Positions 5,741 through 13,303 of a stretch of DNA of 13,303 nucleotides are shown one piece after another. This stretch comes from Hyphomicrobiaceae bacterium (GTDB lineage Bacteria > Pseudomonadota > Alphaproteobacteria > Rhizobiales > Hyphomicrobiaceae), in assembly GCA_021775715.1 (NCBI GenBank), contig JAJFHI010000155.1:1-13303 (forward strand), read 5' to 3'. How positions within the stretch are numbered: the stretch's first letter is position 1; each line of letters begins with the position of its first letter. A program made the position numbers and the translations under genes. Below the pieces are notes generated by a model, which had not been told where the DNA came from, searched no databases, and was given only the letters and a program-made list of their open reading frames with translations.

Positions 5741-7489
5741 ATGAACGACATGTCTGATGACCGCGGCAACCGCAAAAAAGGGTTTGGCGGGCGCGGCGGC
5801 GGTGGACGACGCAAGGGCGTTGCATTTCCAAAGGGCCGCCTTCTCAAACGCGAAGAGACCGTACGCGCAAAGGAATTGATCGGCGAAGGGCCATACGAAC
5901 GCGCACTGCTGATCGAATACCTGCACAACATCCAGGATGCGGAAGGCTGCCTGCCGGCCGGACTGCTGCATGGACTGGCCGATCTGATGCGCCTACCGAT
6001 GGCGGAGGTGTATGAGGTTGCAACTTTCTACGCGCACTTCGATGTTGTTGCAGACAATGCCACGCCCCCACCTGAAACAACCATTCGCGTTTGCGACTCG
6101 CTCTCGTGCATGATGGCGGGTGCTGAAAAACTTTTGTCGAAGCTTGAAGATAAACACGGTAATGATGTTCGCATTCTTCGCGCGCCGTGCATGGGTCGTT
6201 GTCAGTCGGCGCCTGTGTGCGAAATTGGTCATCGCCATGTCGACCGCGCGACACCGAAAAAAGTCGCACAGATTGTCGAATCTGGCGAGCGCCATCCTAT
6301 CATTCCGGACTACGCATCACTAGAGGCTTACCGTACAGACGGTGGGTATGCCGTTCTGCAAAGCTGCTTAATCGGCGAACACAAAGTCGATGACCTCATC
6401 GAGACGCTGTCGGACGGCGGTCTGCGCGGCCTTGGCGGTGCTGGTTTTCCAACCGGGAAAAAGTGGAGCTTCGTGCGCGGCTACGAGGGGCCTCGATTGA
6501 TGGCCGTCAACGGTGACGAAGGCGAGCCGGGCACGTTCAAAGATCGCCATTACCTCGAACAGAACCCGCATCAGTTCCTCGAAGGAATGTTGATTGCAGC
6601 CTGGGTTGTGGAAGCATCGGACGTCTACATCTATATGCGCGATGAGTACGCCGCTGTGCTCCACATCATGGAGACAGAAATTGCTGCGGTCGAAAAAGCC
6701 GGCCTGTCTGCACACACAAAGATACATCTACGTCGCGGTGCGGGCGCTTACATCTGCGGCGAAGAAAGCGCAATGATCGAGTCGATCGAGGGTAAACGCG
6801 GCCTACCGCGCCATCGCCCTCCGTATGTCGCAGAAGTCGGCATCTTCGATCGGCCAACTCTCGTCAACAATATCGAAACGCTCTATTGGGTACCGAAAAT
6901 TCTCGAAAAAGGTGCCGCTTGGTTTGCCGACCAGGGCGTCAACGGCGCCAAAGGACTTCGGTCGTACTCGGTCTCAGGGCGCGTGAAAAATCCCGGCGTT
7001 GTGCTGGCGCCTGCCGGCTCAACCGCGGAAGACCTTGTCAAGTTATGCGGTGGTATGGCGAGGGGTCAGGACTTCAAAGGATACCTACCAGGGGGAGCTT
7101 CAGGCGGCATTCTGCCGGCATCTATAGCCGACATTCCGTTGGATTTCGGTCAACTTGAAAAGCACGGCTGCTTCGTCGGCTCACACGCCGTTGTCATCTT
7201 GTCTGAAGCTGACAATATGAAAGATGTCGCGCTTAACCTGATGCAGTTTTTCAAGGATGAAAGCTGCGGTCAGTGCACCCCGTGCCGCAACGGTACCGAA
7301 AAAGCCGTGCAACTGATGCAGCAGCCGTCATGGGATGCGAACCTGCTGGATGACCTCGGGCAGGTGATGCGTGATGCCTCGATCTGCGGTCTCGGGCAAG
7401 CCGCATCCAATCCACTGATGAGTGTTTTCAAATTCTTTCCCGACGACTTGGCGAACAAGCCCAAGAAGAAGGGCCGAGGCAAAGCATGA
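5741..7489 (+). CDS. fdhB: NAD-dependent formate dehydrogenase, beta subunit (NuoE-NuoF fusion)
   Basis: The diaphorase subunit of a cytosolic NAD+-dependent formate dehydrogenase: it takes electrons from the alpha subunit through Fe-S centres to FMN and reduces NAD+. The 582 residues fuse two complex I-like modules. Residues about 45-185 are NuoE-like, with [2Fe-2S] ligands Cys118, Cys123, Cys150 and Cys154. Residues about 200-570 are NuoF-like, with GLGGAGFPTG (230-239), NGDEGEPGT (257-265) and GAGAYICGEES (333-343) for FMN and NAD, and [4Fe-4S] ligands Cys509, Cys512, Cys515 and Cys549. The fused layout is the one known for the FDH1 beta subunit of Methylorubrum extorquens; Fds-type enzymes keep the two parts separate. 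The first 33 residues are basic and Gly/Arg-rich. The Shine-Dalgarno before 5741 is weak, and an ATG at 5750 is an alternative. The stop overlaps the next gene's start in ATGA. Confidence 0.97.
   Translation: MNDMSDDRGNRKKGFGGRGGGGRRKGVAFPKGRLLKREETVRAKELIGEGPYERALLIEYLHNIQDAEGCLPAGLLHGLADLMRLPMAEVYEVATFYAHFDVVADNATPPPETTIRVCDSLSCMMAGAEKLLSKLEDKHGNDVRILRAPCMGRCQSAPVCEIGHRHVDRATPKKVAQIVESGERHPIIPDYASLEAYRTDGGYAVLQSCLIGEHKVDDLIETLSDGGLRGLGGAGFPTGKKWSFVRGYEGPRLMAVNGDEGEPGTFKDRHYLEQNPHQFLEGMLIAAWVVEASDVYIYMRDEYAAVLHIMETEIAAVEKAGLSAHTKIHLRRGAGAYICGEESAMIESIEGKRGLPRHRPPYVAEVGIFDRPTLVNNIETLYWVPKILEKGAAWFADQGVNGAKGLRSYSVSGRVKNPGVVLAPAGSTAEDLVKLCGGMARGQDFKGYLPGGASGGILPASIADIPLDFGQLEKHGCFVGSHAVVILSEADNMKDVALNLMQFFKDESCGQCTPCRNGTEKAVQLMQQPSWDANLLDDLGQVMRDASICGLGQAASNPLMSVFKFFPDDLANKPKKKGRGKA
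7476..7489 (+). promoter_or_regulatory. fdhA ribosome binding site and ATGA stop/start overlap
   Basis: GAGG (7476-7479) lies 6 bases before the fdhA ATG, inside the last codons of fdhB, and ATGA (7486-7489) joins the fdhA start to the fdhB stop. This fixes the fdhA start and predicts translational coupling that would keep the two subunits in balance. Confidence 0.8.
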
Positions 7490-10272
7490 CGAAGAAAATC
7501 ACCTTTGAGCTTGATGGTATTGCGGTCGAAGCCGACGACGGCGAAACCATCTGGCAAGTGGCGAAACGCGAGGGCACATCGATCCCACATCTGTGCTGGT
7601 TGCCGGAGCCCGGCTACCGTGCCGATGGCAATTGTCGTGCGTGCATGGTCGAAATCGAAGGCGAACGCGTCCTGGCGGCATCATGCCAACGCAAGGTCCG
7701 CGATGGTCTAAAAGTTAAGACCGCCAGCGATCGGGCAAAGAAATCACGCGAGCTGGTGTTTGAACTTCTGATTGCTGACCAGCCCACCAAAGACGACAGC
7801 CACGATCCAGAGTCGAAATTCTGGAACTGGGTGGAGGCAATGGACATCGGACCGACCAGTCGTTTTCCAGCTGCCGATCGACATGCTCCCGACACAAGCC
7901 ACACAGCCATAAGCGTCAATCTTGATGCGTGCATCAATTGCAATCTGTGTGTCCGCGCCTGCCGTGACGTGCAGATGAATGACGTCATAGGTATGGCCCT
8001 ACGCGGTGCAGATTCTAAGGTTGTTTTCGATTTCGACGACAAGATGGGCGACAGCACGTGTGTTGCCTGTGGCGAATGCGTTCAAGCCTGTCCGACCGGC
8101 GCGCTGATGGAAGCAAACCTGCTCGACAAGGAATCGCAAAAGCGCACGCAATACGCCGACAAAACCGTCGACACGCTCTGCCCTTATTGCGGCGTCGGAT
8201 GCCAGACCACCGTGCACGTCAAAGACGACAAGGTGCTCTACGTCGACGGCCGCAATGGCCCAGCCAACGAAAACCGTTTGTGCGTCAAAGGACGCTTTGG
8301 CTTTGACTACATTCACCACAAAGACCGCCTGACGAAGCCACTCATTCGCCGCGACGATGTGCCGAAGTCTGAATTCGACATGCAGCGTCCAGCATCGGAA
8401 ATTCTTGAAGTGTTCCGCGAAGCCACGTGGGACGAAGCGCTTGACCGCGCAGCACATGGGTTCAAAAAGGTTCGCGACACATATGGGCCTTCAGCACTTG
8501 CCGGTCTTGGCTCTGCAAAGGGTTCGAACGAAGAAGCGTATCTATTCCAAAAGCTCGTACGCCAAGGCTTTGGCACAAACAACGTCGACCACTGCACGAG
8601 GCTTTGCCACGCCTCATCCGTCGCAGCTCTCATGGAAGGCCTCAACTCTGGTGCGGTCACGGCACCATTCAACGCGGCCCAAGACTCCGACTGCATGATC
8701 GTTATTGGCGCACGTCCAGCGGAAAATCATCCCGTCGCCGCGACCTATCTGAAACAGGCCGCACGACGCGGTGCCAAACTTATCCTGATGGACCCACGCG
8801 GTCAGGCCTCAGGTCTCGCCCGTCACGCGACACACTTGCTGAACTTCAAGCCGTCGCAAGATGTCGCGTTGTTGAACGCAATGCTGCACACCATCATCGA
8901 AGAAGATCTGGTCGACATTCAATACGTCCAAGCCCACACCGAGGGCTTCGATGGTTTGCGCGCCAAAGTGCGCGCCTTCTCACCGGAGGTCATGGCTGAC
9001 AAATGCGGAATCCCAGCGGAAACGATCCGCGAAGTAGCACGCATATACGCCAAGTCCGAACGCTCGATCATCTTCTGGGGCATGGGTGTCTCGCAGCATA
9101 CACACGGCACGGACAACTCACGCTGCTTGATCTCTCTAGCGTTGGTCACCGGCCATATTGGTCGGCCTGGAACTGGGCTTCATCCCCTGCGTGGCCAGAA
9201 CAACGTGCAGGGCGCATCTGACGCCGGCCTCATCCCGATGGTCTATCCGGATTACATTTCCGTTGAAGACACAAGCGTGCGCAAGAAGTTCGAGGATCTG
9301 TGGCAAGCCGAGCTTGACCCTAACAACGGTCTGACGGTCATTGAAATCATGCACGCAATCCACGAAGGGCTCGTCAAGTCGATGTACATCATGGGCGAGA
9401 ACCCAGCGATGTCCGATCCCAACGTGCGTCAAGCCCGACAGGCGTTGTGCGAGCTTGACCTGTTTGTCGTGCAAGACATCTTCATGACCGAGACGGCGTG
9501 GCAAGCCGACATCGTTCTGCCTGCCTCCGCGCATGCTGAAAAGTGGGGCACGTACACCAATACGAACCGGCAGGTCCAACTTGGCCGTCCGGTCATCTCA
9601 ACGCCGGGCGACGCGCGTCAGGATTGGGAACTGATTTGCGAAATCGCAGATCGCATGGGGCTTGGCTGGCGGTATACCCACGTCTCTGATGTGTTCACCG
9701 AAATGACATCCGTTATGCCGTCGCTCGCAAACATTACGTGGGACCGCCTCGTCGACGAAGGTGCTGTGACCTACCCGGTCGATTCGCCCGACAAACCGGG
9801 CAATGAAATCATCTTTGCCGAAAGCTTCCCAACCGAGTCTGGTTTGGCGAAAATCGTGCCCGCCGGTCTGTTGCCACCACACGAGCTACCCGACGAGGAC
9901 TATCCGATGGTGCTGACGACGGGACGCCTATTGGAACACTGGCACACCGGTTCGATGACAAGGCGTGCGGCCCACCTTGACGCAATCGAACCCGAAGCCA
10001 TCGCGGGCCTCAATCCCGACGAGATGGAACAAGCCGGCATTGAACCCGGGCAACTTGTGACGATATCGACGCGACGCGGTCAGATAACATTGAAGGCGCG
10101 CGCCGATGGCGACACGCCAGCTGGCATGGTGTTTGTGCCGTTCTGTTTTGCTGAAGCCGCGGCCAACACGCTGACCAACCCGCAGCTTGATCCACAGGGC
10201 AAGATCCCCGAGTTCAAGTACTGCGCATGCAAGATCGAGAAAGTGGCACAAACGGTTGATGCCGCTGAATAG
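7486..10272 (+). CDS. fdhA: NAD-dependent formate dehydrogenase, alpha (catalytic Mo/W) subunit
   Basis: Oxidises formate to CO2 at a molybdenum or tungsten bis-pyranopterin site; the electrons pass to FdhB and NAD+. In order (928 residues): an N-terminal [2Fe-2S] ferredoxin domain with Cys37, Cys50, Cys53 and Cys67; two ferredoxin [4Fe-4S] motifs (Cys149/152/155/159 and Cys192/195/198/202); the [4Fe-4S] next to the cofactor (Cys232/235/239/266); the molybdopterin oxidoreductase domain with active-site Cys374-His375 in DHCTRLCHASS and Arg569 in PLRGQNNVQG; and a dinucleotide-binding domain from about residue 800 (TTGRLLEHWHTGSMTRR). The metal ligand is Cys, not Sec. The H-x3-C-x2-C-x5-C motif that FdsA and NuoG have after the [2Fe-2S] domain is absent; ADQPTKDDSHDPESKFWNW stands there. 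Sequence alone does not tell W from Mo. No fdhD or cofactor genes are in view. Confidence 0.98.
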   Translation: MTKKITFELDGIAVEADDGETIWQVAKREGTSIPHLCWLPEPGYRADGNCRACMVEIEGERVLAASCQRKVRDGLKVKTASDRAKKSRELVFELLIADQPTKDDSHDPESKFWNWVEAMDIGPTSRFPAADRHAPDTSHTAISVNLDACINCNLCVRACRDVQMNDVIGMALRGADSKVVFDFDDKMGDSTCVACGECVQACPTGALMEANLLDKESQKRTQYADKTVDTLCPYCGVGCQTTVHVKDDKVLYVDGRNGPANENRLCVKGRFGFDYIHHKDRLTKPLIRRDDVPKSEFDMQRPASEILEVFREATWDEALDRAAHGFKKVRDTYGPSALAGLGSAKGSNEEAYLFQKLVRQGFGTNNVDHCTRLCHASSVAALMEGLNSGAVTAPFNAAQDSDCMIVIGARPAENHPVAATYLKQAARRGAKLILMDPRGQASGLARHATHLLNFKPSQDVALLNAMLHTIIEEDLVDIQYVQAHTEGFDGLRAKVRAFSPEVMADKCGIPAETIREVARIYAKSERSIIFWGMGVSQHTHGTDNSRCLISLALVTGHIGRPGTGLHPLRGQNNVQGASDAGLIPMVYPDYISVEDTSVRKKFEDLWQAELDPNNGLTVIEIMHAIHEGLVKSMYIMGENPAMSDPNVRQARQALCELDLFVVQDIFMTETAWQADIVLPASAHAEKWGTYTNTNRQVQLGRPVISTPGDARQDWELICEIADRMGLGWRYTHVSDVFTEMTSVMPSLANITWDRLVDEGAVTYPVDSPDKPGNEIIFAESFPTESGLAKIVPAGLLPPHELPDEDYPMVLTTGRLLEHWHTGSMTRRAAHLDAIEPEAIAGLNPDEMEQAGIEPGQLVTISTRRGQITLKARADGDTPAGMVFVPFCFAEAAANTLTNPQLDPQGKIPEFKYCACKIEKVAQTVDAAE

Positions 10273-10279
10273 CTTTTTT
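10242..10279 (+). terminator. Possible intrinsic terminator overlapping the end of fdhA
   Basis: AGTGGCA-CAA, an ACGG loop, then TTG-A-TGCCGCT form a 10-bp stem with one bulged A and one G-U pair (10242-10266) inside the last fdhA codons. Six Ts follow at 10274-10279. The 7-base gap between stem and T-run, which includes the stop codon, is longer than ideal, and translating ribosomes would cover the stem. On the minus strand the same stem could act on readthrough from the transporter gene. Confidence 0.35.
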
Positions 10280-11237
10280 ATGGCGCGCCGGGCTCCTGCA
10301 ACTGATTGGGTTTGCTTTTTAACTGCGCTTCCCTGCGGGTGATGTAGACGGCAGCTGCAAAAATGACGGCAGCACCGAACCATGTCCAACCGTCAATCAG
10401 TTCACCAAAGAACAGAAAGCCGAGCAGCACGGAAAACGGCAGCCGCGAAAATTTGAACGTCTGCACCAGTGACGCTTCGGTCGACGCATAACCTCGAACC
10501 AATGCCATGTGGCCAATCACAGCACACAACCCCATGCCGACCAAGGCCGGCCATAGGTCTGCAGGCGGCGATGTCCAAACAAATAAAGCCGGGATCAACG
10601 AGACTGGTGTCATCAAAACATTTGTGAGAAACACGACGCGGTCGGCATCATCACGACCCGTCATCTTCTTGACCAACGGTCCAACTGCGCCCAACGACAG
10701 CGCCGACATCAGTGCAAACATCTGCCCTGCACCCATTGGCGATACACCTGGCCGCAGCATGATCATCGCGCCAACGAAACCAACCGCCAATGCCGCCCAG
10801 CGGCGCATGCGTACACGCTCGCCGAGTAAAAAAATCGCAAACAGTGTCGCAAACAGCGGTGACAAAAATCCAATCGCCGTCACTTCACCCAGCGGGATCA
10901 AGGCAACCGCATGAAACATGCCGGTCATGGCGACAAAACTGAATCCAACGCGAGCGCCATAGAGTTTCAGCTGATCTGTCTGCCACAACGAAGCTCCGCG
11001 CCAATAAAGCAACGGCAACATCCACATCACACAAAACAGATTGCGAAAGAACATGGCTTCGGAGGGTGGAACGCCGTTTAACGCCACATAGCGGCCAAGC
11101 GCTATAAGGCCCGACAGCATCGCCATCGCGATAGTTACCCAGAAGATGCCAATGACCGGATCATCGCGTTTTCCAGCAGCGCCACTGGCCCCGAAAAACC
11201 GTAACAGGCTAGACAGTCTCGTTGTGCTCGGCGTCAT
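10278..11237 (-). CDS. DMT-superfamily transporter, EamA family
   Basis: An inner-membrane protein of the drug/metabolite transporter superfamily, 319 residues, with about ten hydrophobic helices in two EamA-like halves. The typical features are visible: FRNLFCVMWMLPLL in helix 2-3, PLGEVTAIGFLSPLFATLFAIFLLGERV closing the first half, and the matching FSRLPFSVLLGFLFFGELID near the end of the second. The C-terminus is a short basic tail. I chose the ATG at 11237, preceded by GAGAGG about 4 bases away; the reading frame is open to a GTG at 11279 but the extra residues look unlike the family. Its stop is 5 bases from the convergent fdhA stop. Substrate unknown: family members export amino acids, metabolites or drugs. 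Being beside fdh is not evidence for formate transport, which uses other families. Confidence 0.93.
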   Translation of the reverse strand: MTPSTTRLSSLLRFFGASGAAGKRDDPVIGIFWVTIAMAMLSGLIALGRYVALNGVPPSEAMFFRNLFCVMWMLPLLYWRGASLWQTDQLKLYGARVGFSFVAMTGMFHAVALIPLGEVTAIGFLSPLFATLFAIFLLGERVRMRRWAALAVGFVGAMIMLRPGVSPMGAGQMFALMSALSLGAVGPLVKKMTGRDDADRVVFLTNVLMTPVSLIPALFVWTSPPADLWPALVGMGLCAVIGHMALVRGYASTEASLVQTFKFSRLPFSVLLGFLFFGELIDGWTWFGAAVIFAAAVYITRREAQLKSKPNQLQEPGAP

Positions 11238-11282
11238 CGTCCCTCTCAAAGTGCATCTCAAATAGAGCATACACCACAACGA

Positions 11283-11310
11283 TTGACCCCGTCCCTTAAA
11301 TGGCTATGGT
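11283..11310 (+). promoter_or_regulatory. Candidate sigma70-type promoter for the potassium channel gene
   Basis: TTGACC (11283-11288), a 16-base spacer, then TATGGT (11305-11310). Transcription from it would begin near 11317, downstream of the ATG at 11300, and would make 11357 the usable start. Two hexamers with partial matches are weak evidence alone. Confidence 0.3.
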
Positions 11311-11356
11311 CCTGGCTTTCGCGCCACCGCTCTTTGTCCAATCATATGCAGTGCCA

Positions 11357-12511
11357 ATGAACGACGCCTCCACACCACAAAAGACAGTTCGCCGTAAGAT
11401 CTATGAAATAATCGAATTCGATCATGGTGAAAGTGGACTGAGCAAGTTATTCGACACCACAATCGTCACACTCATTTTTCTAAATATCTTAGCTTTTGTA
11501 GCGGGGACAGTCCCGTCGGTAGAAGCTGCCTATGGTGCTGAGCTACATGCCTTCGAAGTCTTCTCAATCGTAGCATTCACGATCGAATATGTTGCAAGAT
11601 TGTGGACCGCTGTTGAAGTCCCATTTTTAGCTCGTCTAACTCCCATGCGTGCGCGCACTAAGTTCGCCACGACTCCAATAATTATTATCGACTTGTTGGC
11701 GATTTTACCTTTCTACTTCTCACTCCTGGTTTCGGTAGACCTCCGCGTCTTGCGCGCATTACGGCTACTCCGATTTCTCAAGCTCTCGCGCTACTCGCCC
11801 GCCATGCACACACTGACGAGAGTGCTATCGAATGAGCGACGCGCGCTGACCGGAGCAGGCCTGCTTTTAATGGCGGCTGTTCTATTCGCCTCCACCGGCA
11901 TGTATTATCTGGAAGCGGATGCACAACCAGACAAATTTGGGAGTGTTCCAGACGCGGCATGGTGGGCGATGGCAACGCTTACGACAGTTGGCTATGGAGA
12001 TGTTGTGCCCATCACAGCATGGGGTCGGATATTCGGAAGCATCGTCATGATCGCAGGGCTGTGTATTTTAGCCTTGCCTGTCGCAATCATCTCAACCGGT
12101 TTTGCTCAGGAAGTCGGTCGTCGAGATTTCGTCGTCAACTGGTCTCTGATCTCGCGCATCCCAATGCTATCAAAGCTCGACGCTGGAGAGATCACGCGCA
12201 TCTTGCCACTTCTGCACGCTCACAATTTCCCTCCCCTCTACGAAATAATAGAGCCCGGAGATTCAAGTGACGCGATGTACTTTTTGGCTTCGGGAAAGGT
12301 TCTGATGAAGGGCAAAAACCTGGAACGGGATTTTCCAACGGGAAGCGTTTTCGGTGCAGGAGCGATGCTGAAGAATGAAATCCATGCTTCAAAGTTTATT
12401 ACGCAGTCGAAGTGTCGCATCTTGAAACTTTACAAGTCTGACTTCAGTCGATTTGAAGCGTCAAACCCAAGTATTGCAAAACACATCAGGGAAATCGCAC
12501 AGTCCGAGTAG
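11357..12511 (+). CDS. Six-TM voltage-sensor-type potassium channel with C-terminal cyclic-nucleotide-binding-like domain
   Basis: A tetrameric inner-membrane K+ channel subunit, 384 residues from the start chosen. Segments: S1 about 32-52, S2 66-86, S3 107-125, an Arg-rich S4 (VLRALRLLRFLKLSR, about 131-145), S5 165-185, pore helix and selectivity filter TVGYGD (210-215), S6 224-247, then a CNB-like domain about 270-384. The layout resembles MloK1 of Mesorhizobium loti, but here S4 keeps a regular Arg/Lys spacing, suggesting a working voltage sensor. The phosphate-binding cassette reads GSVFGAGAML...IHAS; the usual FGE glutamate is Ala334 and the cassette arginine is His343, so cAMP binding is doubtful. 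The frame opens at an ATG at 11300, which would add 19 hydrophobic residues. I prefer 11357 because a promoter-like pair lies just before it; neither start has a clear Shine-Dalgarno. Divergent from the transporter and convergent with the phosphatase. Confidence 0.93.
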   Translation: MNDASTPQKTVRRKIYEIIEFDHGESGLSKLFDTTIVTLIFLNILAFVAGTVPSVEAAYGAELHAFEVFSIVAFTIEYVARLWTAVEVPFLARLTPMRARTKFATTPIIIIDLLAILPFYFSLLVSVDLRVLRALRLLRFLKLSRYSPAMHTLTRVLSNERRALTGAGLLLMAAVLFASTGMYYLEADAQPDKFGSVPDAAWWAMATLTTVGYGDVVPITAWGRIFGSIVMIAGLCILALPVAIISTGFAQEVGRRDFVVNWSLISRIPMLSKLDAGEITRILPLLHAHNFPPLYEIIEPGDSSDAMYFLASGKVLMKGKNLERDFPTGSVFGAGAMLKNEIHASKFITQSKCRILKLYKSDFSRFEASNPSIAKHIREIAQSE

Positions 12512-12549
12512 ATTTCCAATCACACAATTCTAAGACAATGCAATTGGCA

Positions 12550-13303
12550 TCAACCCGCCAATACACGAATCGCGACAACCGTGGCGTTGTCCTGGTGCGG
12601 CTCACGCATTGCTTCGACAGCGCGCAACAGGGCGGCGGAAACACCACCTGCGCCATCGGCAGAATAGGCCGTCACAATGCGGGCTATCTCGTTGTTATCG
12701 AGAGTCTGAAGCCCATCACTTGCAAACAGCACATAATCATTCGGTATCAGTTGCAATGGCATCCGCGAAAGATCGATTAGATCAATCTCATCACCGGTGA
12801 TGGCGGATCGCAGCATATTCCGGTGTGAACTGTTCTGCGCCTGCTCAACCGAGATCTCGCCAAGTTCGGCAAGCCGGTCTAATTCAGGCGCCAGCGAATG
12901 GTCCGCGTTGACTTGAACCGCCTCGCTGTCACGAACCAAAAACAAGGGGCTGTCGCCAACACTGACCCAGTGCAGACCCTCATGATCCAACTCAGCCCCG
13001 ATCAACGTCGAGCCCATGCCTGCGAGACCGGGGTCATCCTGCGCACGTTCCGCCACAGCAAAGTTGGCATCGTTCAATGCGACAGACAGCTTTTCGCGGA
13101 TACTTGCCGTTGGCTGACCTGGTGCACCGAATGCGCAAAACCGCTCAACAAAACGGCCGCAGACAATTTCACTGGCAACAGCACCGCCGGCATGACCGCC
13201 CATGCCGTCGGCAAGTGCGACAACAAGCTTGGATGTCGTGCCGTCGGCATCACGTGGATACACGACGGCGCAGTCTTCCTGGTAATTTCGCGCACCTTGA
13301 ATG
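12550..13303 (-). CDS. PP2C-family Ser/Thr protein phosphatase, 5' end beyond window edge
   Basis: A metal-dependent (PPM) phosphatase that removes phosphate from Ser/Thr of target proteins, probably cytosolic since no membrane segment is seen. 250 residues are visible. The frame stays open to the right edge and begins IQGARNYQEDCAVVYPRD, containing the RxxQED start motif of the PP2C core, so only a few N-terminal residues and the start codon are missing. Further motifs are LADGMGGHAGG (metal-binding Asp-Gly), GMGSTLIGA, WVSVGDSPLFLV, FASDGL and, near the end, HQDNATVV. A GTG at 13263 lies in frame but would cut off the RNYQED motif and is rejected as the start. The core is complete otherwise and looks active. 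Bacterial PP2C genes often neighbour a Hanks-type kinase or FHA protein; that would lie to the right, out of view. It ends 38 bases from the convergent channel gene, with no clear terminator between. Confidence 0.95.
   Translation of the reverse strand, partial: IQGARNYQEDCAVVYPRDADGTTSKLVVALADGMGGHAGGAVASEIVCGRFVERFCAFGAPGQPTASIREKLSVALNDANFAVAERAQDDPGLAGMGSTLIGAELDHEGLHWVSVGDSPLFLVRDSEAVQVNADHSLAPELDRLAELGEISVEQAQNSSHRNMLRSAITGDEIDLIDLSRMPLQLIPNDYVLFASDGLQTLDNNEIARIVTAYSADGAGGVSAALLRAVEAMREPHQDNATVVAIRVLAG

Noticed and set aside
5510..5971. 153-residue minus-strand frame overlapping the fdhB start
   Set aside because: No recognisable domain, overlaps the conserved FdhB coding region and lacks a plausible ribosome site.
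8593..8610. Selenocysteine in the formate dehydrogenase active site
   Set aside because: The active-site codon (374) is TGC, an ordinary cysteine; there is no in-frame TGA.
7486..10272. NADH-quinone oxidoreductase subunit G (complex I) instead of formate dehydrogenase
   Set aside because: It has the bis-pyranopterin [4Fe-4S] motif, the Cys-His active site and the C-terminal dinucleotide-binding domain of formate dehydrogenases, and no other complex I genes are adjacent.
10278..11237. Formate or one-carbon transporter
   Set aside because: The sequence is EamA/DMT type; formate channels belong to FocA/FNT, and position next to fdhA in the opposite direction does not support a link.
11300..11356. 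Hydrophobic 19-residue N-terminus (signal-like) of the channel from the ATG at 11300
   Set aside because: No ribosome site there, six-TM channels do not use cleaved signals, and the promoter-like hexamers overlap this start; the ATG at 11357 is preferred.

Overview
The window looks like chromosomal DNA from an alphaproteobacterium, most likely in the Hyphomicrobiales or a neighbouring order, that carries C1 and autotrophic metabolism. This rests on protein flavour (proteobacterial class I phosphoribulokinase, CbbF-type fructose bisphosphatase, a fused NuoE-NuoF formate dehydrogenase beta subunit) and on moderate-to-high GC judged by eye. No species can be named. I see no rRNA, tRNA, CRISPR, insertion sequence or phage gene.

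Left part (1-2515, minus strand): a Calvin-cycle cluster transcribed leftwards as fbp/cbbF, prk/cbbP and rpe/cbbE. The rpe gene runs off the left edge. Divergent from it (2673-3212, plus) is a short protein of the HlyC toxin-activating acyltransferase family. By eye it lacks both catalytic residues, and no RTX gene is visible. It sits where a cbbR regulator is often found.

Centre (3363-10272): a formate node. fhs (formate-tetrahydrofolate ligase, minus) and the formate dehydrogenase operon fdhB-fdhA (plus, joined by an ATGA overlap) diverge from a 701-base gene-free region. That region contains a perfect palindrome beside a TTGACA box, long inverted repeats and a terminator-like U-tract in the fhs leader. 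Formate can thus enter the folate C1 pool (Fhs) or be oxidised to CO2 plus NADH (Fdh), and the Calvin genes could refix that CO2.

Right part (10278-13303): a DMT/EamA transporter (minus) whose stop lies 5 bases from the fdhA stop; a six-TM potassium channel with a C-terminal cyclic-nucleotide-binding-like domain (plus) whose ligand-contact residues look eroded; and a PP2C-type Ser/Thr phosphatase (minus) that enters from beyond the right edge.

The least ordinary items are the HlyC-like protein with substituted catalytic positions, the fhs/fdh intergenic region, the absence of the His-Cys3 iron-sulfur motif from FdhA, and the degenerate CNB cassette of the channel. I see no clearly new multi-gene system such as a defence island.
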